From NCBI GenBank assembly GCA_964509335.1, contig CAZDXB010000039.1:1-22527 (forward strand): DNA of 22,527 nt, given 5' to 3'. The stretch is from CAZDXB01 sp964509335. Lineage in GTDB: Bacteria; Bacteroidota; Ignavibacteria; Kapaibacteriales; UBA2268. Position numbers and translations under genes: made by a program. A model generated the notes under the pieces. It was not told the DNA's origin. It made no database searches and saw only the letters and a program-made list of their open reading frames with translations. Positions 14,433 to 22,527 of the stretch are shown piece by piece (position 1 is the stretch's first letter; each line of letters starts with the position of its first letter).

Positions 14433-15594
14433 AGTTTTTGCCGGAAGGAATCTGTTTTTGCAGACAAGCGGGGAATTCTACGATAAATTCGGCGCCTTTT
14501 CCGTGTTCGCTTTCAATCCAAATTTTCGCGTCGTGTAATTCAACGAGATTTTTCACGATAGATAGTCCCAAACCGGAGCTTGGCTCTCCTCCCGTTGGTT
14601 GAGCCGATAGTTTTTGAAACGATTGAAAAGCTTTTTGTTTGTCTCTTTCGGTCATTCCCGGACCTTGGTCTTTTACTGAAAACTGTAGGAAAATGAAGCC
14701 GTCGTCTTCGATTCTATGTCTCACCGTTACGTAAATATCTTTGTCTTTCGGAGAAAACTTGACGGCGTTGCTTATTAAGTTGTCGAGAATTTCCAACAAG
14801 CGAACGGGGTCGGCGTATATATCGCAGTCAACTTCCTTATCGGGCGAGAAGAGTATATTCTGATTTTTTTTGTTAGCCGTTTGAGTGTTTTTTACCACCA
14901 CTTCTTCGGCGGCTTGATTCAAGTCGAGTTTTCTTTTGCTCAGCGATATTTTTCCGCTTTCGATTTTAGCCGCTTCCAGCAATTCGTAAACCAGATTCAT
15001 CATCAAACCGGCGGATTCCTTAAGCAAGTCCAGCAATTCAATTTTTTCCGGCTGGTCTTTCAGTTCATCCAAAAGAATTTCCGTTACGCCCTTTACGACT
15101 CCGAGAGGATTCTTCAAGTCGTGAATTGTCATATTGATGAACTGATTTTTTAGTTCAATCGCTCTTTGTAGGTTTTTGTTTTCCTCGGTTAATTTTTTGA
15201 GACGCACTAGCGTTTTCGTCCGGGAATGTAGCTCGTCGTTGTTGAAAGGCTTAATTATATAATCGTTAGCTCCCGCTTCGAAGCCCGTTACTATGTCGGA
15301 TACCTGATTTTTTGCCGTTAGCATTATTATTGGCATCTCAAAAAGCGAGTAGCGGTCTCTTATTAGCCTCGCCACTTGATAGCCGTCGATTTCCGGCATC
15401 ATTATGTCGAGTATTATTAAATCAACGGATGAGTCTATTTCGATTATTCGTTTAGCTTCCGGACCGTTGTCCACGGTCAAAACCTCGAAATTATGGAATT
15501 TCAGTTGTTTTTTGATTAAGCTTAATATAAAAGGGTCGTCGTCAACTACCAGTATTTTTGCTTCTTTGCCCGCCTTTTGTTTTTCTTCTTCCAT
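14422..15594 (-). CDS. Soluble response regulator-histidine kinase
   Basis: It has 390 residues from ATG 15594. The frame extends to a TTG at 15627, which would add MYNQINNKKRN without a clear domain. An N-terminal receiver (14-130) has the acidic triplet DDD at 18-20, phospho-Asp63 (LIILDIMMPEIDG), Thr93 and Lys115. A helical linker leads to HisKA with His158 in TIHDLKNPLG. The HATPase domain has N-box residues in EILDNLISNAVKF (Asn272, Asn276), DQGPGM (309-314) and GLGLSIVKNL (341-350). All catalytic motifs are present, and there is no membrane segment, so it is a cytosolic kinase controlled through its own receiver. It follows the ABC gene by 70 bases on the same strand and overlaps priA by 11 bases tail to tail. 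Input and output partners are unknown. Confidence 0.92.
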   Translation of the reverse strand: MEEEKQKAGKEAKILVVDDDPFILSLIKKQLKFHNFEVLTVDNGPEAKRIIEIDSSVDLIILDIMMPEIDGYQVARLIRDRYSLFEMPIIMLTAKNQVSDIVTGFEAGANDYIIKPFNNDELHSRTKTLVRLKKLTEENKNLQRAIELKNQFINMTIHDLKNPLGVVKGVTEILLDELKDQPEKIELLDLLKESAGLMMNLVYELLEAAKIESGKISLSKRKLDLNQAAEEVVVKNTQTANKKNQNILFSPDKEVDCDIYADPVRLLEILDNLISNAVKFSPKDKDIYVTVRHRIEDDGFIFLQFSVKDQGPGMTERDKQKAFQSFQKLSAQPTGGEPSSGLGLSIVKNLVELHDAKIWIESEHGKGAEFIVEFPACLQKQIPSGKNSKE

Positions 15595-15664
15595 ATTGCG
15601 CTTTTTATTATTAATCTGATTATACAATATACAAAATTTAGGCGCCTCTTGGAAATCGACTGGA

Positions 15665-17434
15665 CTATTTGTTAAGGTTATCTATCTCCGCGGCGCTTTT
15701 CTGCAAGTTGTAAATTTTAGAGAATTTACCGTTCTTTTTAATTAACTCTTTGCTCGTTCCTTGCTCGATTATTTTTCCGTCGCCTATTACTATTATTTTG
15801 TCGGCTATTTCCAAAGTCGATATTCTATGAGAGATAACTATTATTGTCTTGTTTTCTCTTCCCCTTGATAGGTTCGACAAAATCTCGCTTTCCGTGTCAG
15901 AATCTACCGCCGAGAGCGCGTCGTCTAGTATTAGTAGCTGGGAGTTTGTCAGCAAAGCTCTGGCGAGCGCTAATCTTTGTTTCTGCCCGCCGGACAGCGA
16001 CACGCCCCTTTCGCCTAATATTGAATCGTATCCTTCGGGGAAAGATATGATTTCATCGTGTAGAGCCGCTTTTTTCGCCGCTTCGATTATCTCGGTTTCT
16101 TTCGCGTCCAGCTTGCCGAAAGCGATGTTTTCTTTGATTGTCGTTGAGAAGAGAAAAGGGTCTTGGGTTACGACTGATATATTCTTTCTTAACGCCTCGG
16201 TTGGTATTTCGGAAAGCTCTTTGCCGTCGATAATAATCTTTCCCTTTGAAGGACGGTATAGTTTTGTTATTAGATTTAATATCGAAGACTTTCCCGTCCC
16301 GATTCCGCCCGTAACGCCTACAATTTTTCCCGCCCTGATTGCAAAGCTGAGATTCTCAAAAACTTTTTTATTTTTTTCATATTCAAGAGCGACGTTCTCG
16401 AATTTTATTTCTCCATTAAAATCAAAACTCTCTAATTCTGTCGCTTGTTTTTCTTTTTCATCCGCCGAATCGTCGATTATATTATGGAGTCTTTCAGAAG
16501 AGGCGGATGCTCTTTGAACTACGTTGGTAATCCAACCGATGGAAGCGAAGGGCCAAATCAGCATATTTAAGTATATAAAGAATTGAGTTAATTCCCCCAA
16601 GGTTATTTCGCCGTTCATTGCCTTGTAGCCGCCGTAACCTAATACTAATACTTGAGAAAGTCCGACCATTAGGAGTAAGGAGGGCATCATAACGGATTGA
16701 TATTTAGCGAGTTTCATATTCTTGCCGAAGTAATCCAAGTTTTTCTTTTTGAAGTTTTTCCTTTCTTGTATTTCTTTTCCATAGGCTTTTATGATTTGCA
16801 TTCCCGAGTAACTTTCCTGAAGAAACTCGCTTAAGTTGGCGAATCCTTCCTGAACCTTGTTGAACGAAAATCGTATTCTTTTGCCGAGGAAATAAACGAT
16901 TACGGCGATAGCAGGCAGCGGGAGTAAAGATATTATTGTTACTTCGGGATTGATATTAATCATAAAATATAAGACGAGAGCGGAGACGGTTATAGCGTTA
17001 GAACCGAACATAACCGCCGGTCCCATAAATTCTCGCGCGGCGGGCGCGTCGTTTGACGAATACGCCAAAATCGAGCCGCTGGAACGTCTGTGGAAAAAAC
17101 TAATAGGCTTTTCTTTAATCGAGTTCACTAAATCTTTTCTTAAATCGTATTCTATTTCTCTGGACGATAGAATTATCGTTCTTCGCGTTAGGAACATAAA
17201 CAACGCGCTGCCGGCGGTTAAGAGAGCTAATTTTACGATAGCCGCGTAGATTTGACTCATTTGGAAATCCGCCGCTTCCGTTTCGGCGCCGCGTTTTATT
17301 AAATCGACGGCGTCGCCGATTATTCTCGGAGCGTATGTGGAGCATAAATTGGATACTGTTACGAAAACTAAGCCTATGATTATCTTTCGTTTATGCTTTT
17401 TAAGATACGGTATTAATCTTTTTAATTGCTTCAT
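15665..17434 (-). CDS. ABC exporter half-transporter (membrane plus ATPase) with degenerate catalytic site
   Basis: It has 589 residues. The membrane domain (1-315) has about six helices (for example 18-36, 62-85, 135-160, 165-185, 250-268 and 285-305). The nucleotide-binding domain has Walker A GGIGTGKSS (376-384), Gln424 in VVTQDPFLFS, LSGGQ (480-484), Walker B LLILDD (500-505) and His536. The residue after the Walker B aspartate, normally the catalytic glutamate, is Asp505 (ILDDALSAVD). That is the pattern of the degenerate half of heterodimeric exporters such as MdlA or YheI, which need a second subunit with the intact glutamate. No such partner is adjacent. The substrate (lipid, drug or peptide) cannot be told. 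It is divergent from the TlpA-like gene across 55 bases. Confidence 0.88.
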   Translation of the reverse strand: MKQLKRLIPYLKKHKRKIIIGLVFVTVSNLCSTYAPRIIGDAVDLIKRGAETEAADFQMSQIYAAIVKLALLTAGSALFMFLTRRTIILSSREIEYDLRKDLVNSIKEKPISFFHRRSSGSILAYSSNDAPAAREFMGPAVMFGSNAITVSALVLYFMININPEVTIISLLPLPAIAVIVYFLGKRIRFSFNKVQEGFANLSEFLQESYSGMQIIKAYGKEIQERKNFKKKNLDYFGKNMKLAKYQSVMMPSLLLMVGLSQVLVLGYGGYKAMNGEITLGELTQFFIYLNMLIWPFASIGWITNVVQRASASSERLHNIIDDSADEKEKQATELESFDFNGEIKFENVALEYEKNKKVFENLSFAIRAGKIVGVTGGIGTGKSSILNLITKLYRPSKGKIIIDGKELSEIPTEALRKNISVVTQDPFLFSTTIKENIAFGKLDAKETEIIEAAKKAALHDEIISFPEGYDSILGERGVSLSGGQKQRLALARALLTNSQLLILDDALSAVDSDTESEILSNLSRGRENKTIIVISHRISTLEIADKIIVIGDGKIIEQGTSKELIKKNGKFSKIYNLQKSAAEIDNLNK

Positions 17435-17489
17435 TCGGCTCTGTATTATATATTTTAGTTTTATTGAAAGACGAATTTGAGCGTAAATA

Positions 17490-18869
17490 ATGATAAGATT
17501 AATAAATGGGATAAATTATATGAGGATTAGCTTATTTCTTTTGTTCTTTATGTTTTGCCTCGCCGAGGCTAATGAGGGTTATGAGTTTTCGGGACAAATT
17601 AAAAATTGCGAAGCCTGCAAGCGAGCGTTTTTATATAAATACGACGGCTCTAGGTATTCCTTAATCGACTCAACGGACGTTTCCGGCGGCTCCTTTAAAT
17701 TTGTTCTTTCGGATTCTATTTCTCCCGCTTTTTTAAAAGTTCGTTTCTCCGCTTTCGATTACTTCGAGGGTATAATATTCAACGACGAAGACATAGTCGT
17801 TAAGTCCGATTTGAAGGATTTGAAAGGGAATTTACGCGTTATTTCTTCTCGTGAAAATAAAATTTATAGAGAGTATTTGAGCTTTGTCGATAGACAAGAA
17901 GAAAAGGGAAAGAAGCTATCGTCATTGATAAGTTTGTATGGTCCCGAGGATAAATTTTATTCCGATATAATAAAAGAGTCGAATAGGTTAAAGGAAGAGA
18001 ACGCAACAAAAATCGACGAATTCGTAAGTAAATATGACGGAACGATAGCCGCGAAAGCTATTAGCTACGAACAGATACCTCGACCGCAATCTTCAGCGGG
18101 CGCTCTCGTTACGCAATCTTTTTTAAGAAACAACTATCTTAACAATATTGATTTCGCCGATTCGAATTTGATTTATTATCCCTTCCTTCAGTCAAAGGTT
18201 AACGATTATTTAGCTCTTTTTAGGGACGCGAATCTCTCGAGCTTAGAACAAGAAAGACGTTTCAGAATTCCGGTCGATACTTTGCTTAAAAGAAGCGAGA
18301 AAAACGAGGTTTTGCTAAAGTTCTTGGTAGAAAAGTTACTAAAAGTTTCCGACGAATACGGCCTTAATGATTTATATTGTTATATAGCTGGGAATTACGC
18401 CGAAAAAGCTTTTAAAAACGACGCAACTAAATTGAAGCGTATTGAACGGAAAGCGAGCGAAGCGAGCCGTTTGAGAGTGGGGGAGAAAGCTCCGGATTTT
18501 GCTATAGGGGGGGACTTAAATTTGTATGAAATAAAGCGCGATAAAATCCTATTAATATTTTGGGATTCCGATTGTTCGTCTTGCGAAGACTTAATCCGTA
18601 AATTAAAGAAGATTTACGAAGAAAAAAAGTTAAACGGCGCCGAGGTAGTTGCCGTTTCCCTCGACGTAAAGCCCGCCTCTTTCAGGAAGGCTATTATCCA
18701 AAATGGATTGAGATGGATAAACTATTGCGACTATCAAGGCTGGGAGTCTGAAGTAGCGAAAAGTTATAGCGTGGACGTTTTGCCTTCTATGTTTTTGCTC
18801 GACGAGCGTAAAAAAATAATTGCGAGACCGGGAACAGTCTCGCAATTATTAAAAGCGATTGAGAAATAA
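17490..18869 (+). CDS. Secreted TlpA-like thiol-disulfide protein with N-terminal DUF4369
   Basis: It has 459 residues. A signal peptide ends near AEA-NEG (residue 27). An in-frame ATG at 17520 (residue 11) gives a cleaner one and may be the true start. Residues about 30-130 resemble DUF4369 (YEFSGQIKNC, LIDSTDVSGGSFKFVL), common ahead of thioredoxin domains in Bacteroidota. A helical middle region leads to a C-terminal redoxin domain from about 330 (VGEKAPDF). Its active site is C362-S-S-C365 in FWDSDCSSCEDL, with the cis-proline loop DVLPSMFLLD. It is a predicted periplasmic or surface thiol-disulfide oxidoreductase. Residues 40-43 add a second CEAC in the N-terminal domain. It is convergent with the sensor gene, three bases between stops. 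Its last 55 bases contain a strong hairpin that appears to serve the opposing transcript. Confidence 0.85.
   Translation: MIRLINGINYMRISLFLLFFMFCLAEANEGYEFSGQIKNCEACKRAFLYKYDGSRYSLIDSTDVSGGSFKFVLSDSISPAFLKVRFSAFDYFEGIIFNDEDIVVKSDLKDLKGNLRVISSRENKIYREYLSFVDRQEEKGKKLSSLISLYGPEDKFYSDIIKESNRLKEENATKIDEFVSKYDGTIAAKAISYEQIPRPQSSAGALVTQSFLRNNYLNNIDFADSNLIYYPFLQSKVNDYLALFRDANLSSLEQERRFRIPVDTLLKRSEKNEVLLKFLVEKLLKVSDEYGLNDLYCYIAGNYAEKAFKNDATKLKRIERKASEASRLRVGEKAPDFAIGGDLNLYEIKRDKILLIFWDSDCSSCEDLIRKLKKIYEEKKLNGAEVVAVSLDVKPASFRKAIIQNGLRWINYCDYQGWESEVAKSYSVDVLPSMFLLDERKKIIARPGTVSQLLKAIEK
18810..18850 (-). terminator. Intrinsic terminator of the receiver-sensor operon, inside the TlpA-like coding region
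   Basis: Bases 18815-18828 and 18837-18850 are a perfect 14-base inverted repeat (core TTGCGAGAC / GTCTCGCAA) around an eight-base loop. Read on the minus strand, the hairpin is followed by a seven-T run (complement of A 18810-18816), the layout of a Rho-independent terminator. It lies just past the sensor stop at 18873. On the plus strand the hairpin is followed by AAAAGCG, so it would not terminate the TlpA-like transcript. Confidence 0.8.
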
Positions 18870-18872
18870 ATT

Positions 18873-21104
18873 TTAGTTTTGTATTTCTTCTTCTTCTTGG
18901 ACTTTGTTGGATATTTTTATCACTATCTGATTGCCTTCGGCTCCTAAATTGTGAAATTTAACTTTTCCGTTTAGCATCCTAAAGTTGGAAGCGGCGATAG
19001 CCAATCTTAATAGATAGTCCTTTTTGTCGTATTTCAAAGCCTCGACAACTTTGTCTTCGTTTTCGTTGTAAACGTCAATCATATCCGCTAGTAACTCGAG
19101 GTTCGGCGCGGTGATTTTTAGCGCCGTGGCGTTTTCTTTGCCTAAGTCTTCGGCTTCGGCTTTAATGGAACCTCCGTCGATTCCTTCCGTAAATAGCTCA
19201 AACACGCTTTCGAGGGTTTCCGTAAGATGCTTGTCGTCGGTAACCGCAATCTTATCGTTCAAACTGTCGTCTAATTCAAATTTTAGTTCGTCTTTGTTTT
19301 TGTCCTTATATGATTCTGCCGCCGCGTTAACCGGTTTCGCGACTTTCACGGCGGTCATAACCTTAATGGTGTCGTCCACAGTTTTTTCGCTTTCGGTTAT
19401 TCCCCAAGTGTCCGATGTATCCGATACGAAATTTAAAATCTCTCGGGAAGACCGCGTAGCTTCGTCAATATACGCGTCGTGCTCTTCTTCGTTTTCATAG
19501 GCGTTTAGCGAAACAAGTTCCAAATATCCTAAAATACCGGTTAGAGAGTTACGAAGTTGTAAGCTGAGCTTGGCGAAAAAGTTTGTTTTGAACTCGCTTG
19601 TTTCTCTCGACAATTGCTCGGCTAACCTTACTTGTTTGTTTCTGATTTTCTCTTGCTCTTCGGCTATCTTATCTATCGTTACGTCTCTTCCGGTTACGTA
19701 AACTAAGCTCTCTATCTGAGAGACCGAGAGACTCAAGCTGACCCATTTATTTTCGCCTGTTTTCGACTTCATTTGGACGTCGATTTTGTGCGTTATTTCT
19801 TCCGTTGGGTTTTGGAATAAATTGTATAACTCGTCTCGCTGGTAATCTTCGGCGATGAAGTCGTCAATTTTTTCTCCTATCATTTCGTCAGGTTCGTATT
19901 CTAATATTTTTAGCGAAGCCGGATTCATTGTTTTCCAATAACCGTTCAAATCTAGTATCGCGATTATGTCGTTCGAAGACTCGACTATTCGTCTTTGCGA
20001 ACGCGTCATCCTTTCGGCTAATCCCAAAGCGCTTTGTCGTCTGTTGATGATGTTGACGATAAATCCGAACGCCAACCCGCTAAGCAGAAGCGATACTATC
20101 AGCGTAATTAGCGGAGCGTATTTTTGTAAGCTGCCGCCAAACTCTGGAATTGTCGAAAATTTAACGATATATTTTTTGTTGGCTATTTGCAATTCTTTGC
20201 GGGATTCAATTTCAGGGATGTAATCTTTTTTAAGTAAGTCGGCGTTTTCCGAAGCGTAAATTAACTTGCCCTTTTTGCCGTTTTCAGCGGGGTTGTAGCA
20301 TTGAAAAATAATGCTCGTGTCGCTTTGCGAGCCGGAGCCTAAGCTTAATTTGAAAAACTTTTTCGCGTCGATTTCTAACACAACCGAGCCGTCGTAATTT
20401 TTGACTCTATTTTCTACGCTGTTTATTGGAGCCCCGCGCTTGTAAACGGGAGCCATTAATAAGAATGCGCTTGTGTCTTCTCGTATTTCAAAAGCGGGCG
20501 TCGCCGTGTTTTCGTTGTTTTCCATAGCCTTTTTTATCGCCGCTTTAGCTTGGGGTATTGTGCCTAAGTCTAAGCCGGACATATGAAGGTTGACGTCTTC
20601 GGGAACGATGAACTGGACTGGATAATATTTATCTCTGACTCCTCCCGGATGTATTACGTAATCGAAAAGGCCTTGAGCCCTTACGTAATAGTAAAAATCC
20701 TCCAAACCTTCATTGCCGATTTGGTTGACGTACATCACGCTTATTAACGAACTTTGAGTTTTAGCGGGAATCGAAGCGTAAAGATTGAAATAATCTTTGA
20801 CGACTTGGACTAAATTATTGTATAAGCCGCTAACGGACGTCAGCACTTGACTGTTTTTTTGATACTCCGTTTCGAATCTGGTCATAACGGACGTTACGGC
20901 TTTGTCGTAGGAGTTATACATCTCGCTTTTTACTTGATTATCTACCAGACGCCAAAGTCCGAGACTGAAAATTAAGGTTATTAACAATGCAATGTATGCC
21001 GGATACATTTTGGATAGACTGAAAAGGGAGGCTTGTTTTTGTTTAGCGGCTTTTCTCAGTATTGCATCGTACGAGGTGTCCGATGGGTTAATTTTTTCTG
21101 CCAT
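18873..21104 (-). CDS. CHASE-PAS membrane sensor with a degenerate histidine-kinase region (pseudokinase)
   Basis: It has 743 residues. Helix 34-52, an extracytoplasmic domain (about 60-325) and helix 330-352 frame the sensor. The stretch DKYYPVQFIVPE...GLDLGTIPQAKAAIKKA...LLMAPVYKRG is CHASE-like, a ligand-sensing domain. A PAS domain (about 370-480) and a coiled linker follow. The HisKA-like stretch reads FFAKLSLQLRNSLTGILGYLEL (509-530), where Leu515 stands at the usual phospho-acceptor His and Ser520 replaces the conserved proline. In the HATPase-like part the N-box asparagines are gone (LESVFELFTEG, 631-641), no DxGxG exists, and the GLGLxI box is LLRLAIAASN (698-707). The C-terminal strand order is still recognisable. 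So the overall fold is kinase-derived but neither phosphorylation nor ATP binding is expected. It follows the receiver gene by 21 bases. The CHASE call is by motif memory. Confidence 0.85.
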   Translation of the reverse strand: MAEKINPSDTSYDAILRKAAKQKQASLFSLSKMYPAYIALLITLIFSLGLWRLVDNQVKSEMYNSYDKAVTSVMTRFETEYQKNSQVLTSVSGLYNNLVQVVKDYFNLYASIPAKTQSSLISVMYVNQIGNEGLEDFYYYVRAQGLFDYVIHPGGVRDKYYPVQFIVPEDVNLHMSGLDLGTIPQAKAAIKKAMENNENTATPAFEIREDTSAFLLMAPVYKRGAPINSVENRVKNYDGSVVLEIDAKKFFKLSLGSGSQSDTSIIFQCYNPAENGKKGKLIYASENADLLKKDYIPEIESRKELQIANKKYIVKFSTIPEFGGSLQKYAPLITLIVSLLLSGLAFGFIVNIINRRQSALGLAERMTRSQRRIVESSNDIIAILDLNGYWKTMNPASLKILEYEPDEMIGEKIDDFIAEDYQRDELYNLFQNPTEEITHKIDVQMKSKTGENKWVSLSLSVSQIESLVYVTGRDVTIDKIAEEQEKIRNKQVRLAEQLSRETSEFKTNFFAKLSLQLRNSLTGILGYLELVSLNAYENEEEHDAYIDEATRSSREILNFVSDTSDTWGITESEKTVDDTIKVMTAVKVAKPVNAAAESYKDKNKDELKFELDDSLNDKIAVTDDKHLTETLESVFELFTEGIDGGSIKAEAEDLGKENATALKITAPNLELLADMIDVYNENEDKVVEALKYDKKDYLLRLAIAASNFRMLNGKVKFHNLGAEGNQIVIKISNKVQEEEEIQN

Positions 21105-21125
21105 AGTGTTATTTTGATTAGTTAA

Positions 21126-21515
21126 CTATTCTTTGTCTTTTTTTTCGATTATTTCTTTTATTTGACTAGCGAAAGTAGCCGGTTTGATTGGCTTGGCGAT
21201 ATATGAGTCAAATCCTAATTTTAAGATTTTTTCCTCGTCGTTTTCTTGAGCCAAACCAGTTACGGCGACTACCGGAATATCCTTGCCCGAAGGTTGCTTG
21301 CGGATGAAGTCGATTATTTCGCTTCCGTCCAAATCGGGCAATACGTAGTCCACTAATACAGACAAAGGTTCGTTATCTTTTAGCCATTGAATCGCCGAGT
21401 CTCCGTTCCCGAAAGAAACGGTTGAAAACCCTGATTTCTCTAATATTGTGGTTAGGAGTTTTCTAATCGGCTGGTTGTCTTCGATAACGCATACTTTTTT
21501 TGATTCGCCGTTCAT
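21126..21515 (-). CDS. Single-domain response regulator (CheY-like receiver)
   Basis: It has 129 residues, a lone receiver with Glu12-Asp13, phospho-Asp56 (VLVDYVLPDLDG), Thr86 (VAVTG) and Lys108 (YIAKPI). All phosphotransfer residues are intact. There is no output domain, so it must act by protein contact or in a relay. It is the first gene of a two-gene unit with the degenerate sensor 21 bases downstream. No Shine-Dalgarno is evident. The 117 bases upstream, before the OmpA-family stop, are very AT-rich. A weak promoter-like TTTG, 20 bases, TATATTGC on the minus strand is only a partial match. Confidence 0.93.
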   Translation of the reverse strand: MNGESKKVCVIEDNQPIRKLLTTILEKSGFSTVSFGNGDSAIQWLKDNEPLSVLVDYVLPDLDGSEIIDFIRKQPSGKDIPVVAVTGLAQENDEEKILKLGFDSYIAKPIKPATFASQIKEIIEKKDKE

Positions 21516-21632
21516 AAAATTATCCGAGTTTCTTTTACAATTAAGTTATTTTCAAATAATTAAATTTTAATTAATTTTAATATAGCAATATAATTGTAAA
21601 TTTTATTTTAATCAAATAAAGTTTAAAATATT

Positions 21633-22527
21633 CTATCTTCCGCGTAAACGTTCGTCTTTTGCTGGAGGTATTATTTCTATTACTACTCTGCGGTTTTTCC
21701 TTCGACCGGCGGCGGTTTTATTGCTGGCTACAGGTTCGATTGAGCCTTTTCCGGTCGGCAAAAGCCGTTGTCTTCTTATCCCTTTTTTCTGTAAATATTT
21801 CGCTACGTTTTCCGCTCTTTCCTTGGCTCTTTTATCGTTCTGAGCGAATGTTCCTTGGTTGTCGGAATGTCCCGTAATCGATAAAATAACTCCCGGATTT
21901 TCTTTCAAATAAACGGATACTTGGTCTAGGTGCTTCTTTATTTCGGGCGTTAATTTTGTCGAACTCGAATACGGAAAGGCGTAATCTACCTCTACGTTGG
22001 TCTTCAATTTTTTGCGCGGGATTTTTTCTTTTGCTTTTTCTTGCGGTTTAATTTTAGTAGCCAAAGCGATATCGACTTTTTCCTCGACAGCCTTAATTAT
22101 CTCCGGTTTGGCGAAAAGCTCTTCGTTTATTACCGGTTCGATTATATATTCCTCTTCCACCAAAGCTTTGTCCACAGCCGCCAGCTCGCCCTCGGCGGTC
22201 AAAGACGCTATATTGAATCCGGGAAATTCAATTTTGCTTTCGCGCTCCAAAACAGCCAATAATGTGGGCGTTTCGTCAACGGGGACGTATTCCAATGTGT
22301 CGTAAGTTATTATATCCGGTCCGAGTTTAAAAGACAATCCAGCCTTAGCGGTTACGTTGTTCCAACTGGATTTGTTTTCCGTTACGACCGAACTGCCGAA
22401 ATGAAACGACACGAACGGAGTGAACTTCAGGCGCATTCTGTGATTTACGTCCGATATTGTAATGTCCCAAGCCGCGCCGATATGCCCGCCGAATCGCCAA
22501 TCAATCGAATATAAATCGTAAACTTCG
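21633..22527 (-). CDS. OmpA-family outer-membrane protein, C-terminal part (cut by the window edge)
   Basis: The frame stays open from the stop at 21633 to the right edge (298 codons visible). The apparent start at 22436 is an internal Met, because residues before it (EVYDLYSIDWRFGGHIG...) continue the same barrel-like, aromatic-glycine pattern. The visible N-part looks like the last strands of an outer-membrane beta-barrel. A Lys/Glu/Pro-rich linker (around KIKPQEKAKEKIPRKKL) leads to an OmpA-like peptidoglycan-binding domain with VDYAFPYSSSTKLTPE, GHSDNQGTFAQND, RAENVAKYLQKKGI and AAGRRKNRRVVIEI. That domain should anchor the outer membrane to peptidoglycan. The true length, signal peptide and start lie outside the window. 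Confidence 0.88.
   Translation of the reverse strand, partial: EVYDLYSIDWRFGGHIGAAWDITISDVNHRMRLKFTPFVSFHFGSSVVTENKSSWNNVTAKAGLSFKLGPDIITYDTLEYVPVDETPTLLAVLERESKIEFPGFNIASLTAEGELAAVDKALVEEEYIIEPVINEELFAKPEIIKAVEEKVDIALATKIKPQEKAKEKIPRKKLKTNVEVDYAFPYSSSTKLTPEIKKHLDQVSVYLKENPGVILSITGHSDNQGTFAQNDKRAKERAENVAKYLQKKGIRRQRLLPTGKGSIEPVASNKTAAGRRKNRRVVIEIIPPAKDERLRGR

Noticed and set aside
14424..14440. ACTCT-TT-AGAGT followed by T-run as terminator between priA and the kinase
   Set aside because: The stem has only five mostly AT-rich pairs, too weak to claim.
15849..16517. A 222-codon plus-strand frame
   Set aside because: It is antisense to the ABC exporter ATPase domain, whose motifs are all intact; the serine-rich shadow has no recognisable domain.

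Overview
The window reads as a chromosomal segment of a member of the Bacteroidota/Chlorobiota group. Three things point there. Bacteroidota-type promoters (TTTG, about 19 bases, TAnnTTTG) occur upstream of sucC and, less completely, the tRNA and gltX. Several genes lack a Shine-Dalgarno sequence. A DUF4369-plus-thioredoxin secreted protein typical of that group is present, together with Gram-negative envelope genes (lptB, htrA, an OmpA-family protein). I cannot place it to family; an Ignavibacteria- or Kapabacteria-like lineage is possible but is a guess.

Layout. Left edge (1-1312, minus strand): a dispersed repeat, tRNA-Leu(CAG), and a two-helix membrane protein of the putative abortive-infection (putAbiC) family. 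1438-2304: a GLYR1-type glyoxylate/succinic-semialdehyde reductase. 2305-2755: an intergenic stretch full of palindromic repeat remnants. 2756-6139: gltX, a small lipoprotein and an NtrC-type sigma-54 activator, closely spaced on the plus strand. 6140-6481: two palindromic repeat elements between convergent genes. 6482-8059 (minus): a secreted protein with a thioredoxin-like domain lacking active-site residues and probably a beta-propeller. 8352-9593: sucC behind a perfect Bacteroidota promoter. 9594-9806: a second copy of the palindromic element, again between convergent genes. 9807-11791 (minus): an htrA-lptB envelope operon. 11919-14432: priA. 14422-17434 (minus): a soluble receiver-kinase and a half-size ABC exporter. 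17490-18869: a TlpA-like secreted protein. 18873-21515 (minus): a single-domain response regulator followed by a CHASE-PAS membrane sensor whose kinase region has lost its phospho-acceptor histidine and ATP-binding motifs. 21633 to the right edge (minus): the C-terminal part of an OmpA-family protein.

Most genes are core housekeeping or envelope functions (glutamyl-tRNA synthesis, TCA cycle, replication restart, LPS export, periplasmic proteolysis) mixed with signalling genes (three receiver proteins, one intact kinase, one degenerate kinase). I see no CRISPR array, no transposase, no prophage and no clearly new multi-gene system. The items most worth following are the receiver/pseudokinase pair, its probable terminator buried in the coding end of the opposing gene, the two MITE-like elements at convergent gene ends, a second repeat family whose hairpins show compensatory changes, and the putative defence gene beside the tRNA.
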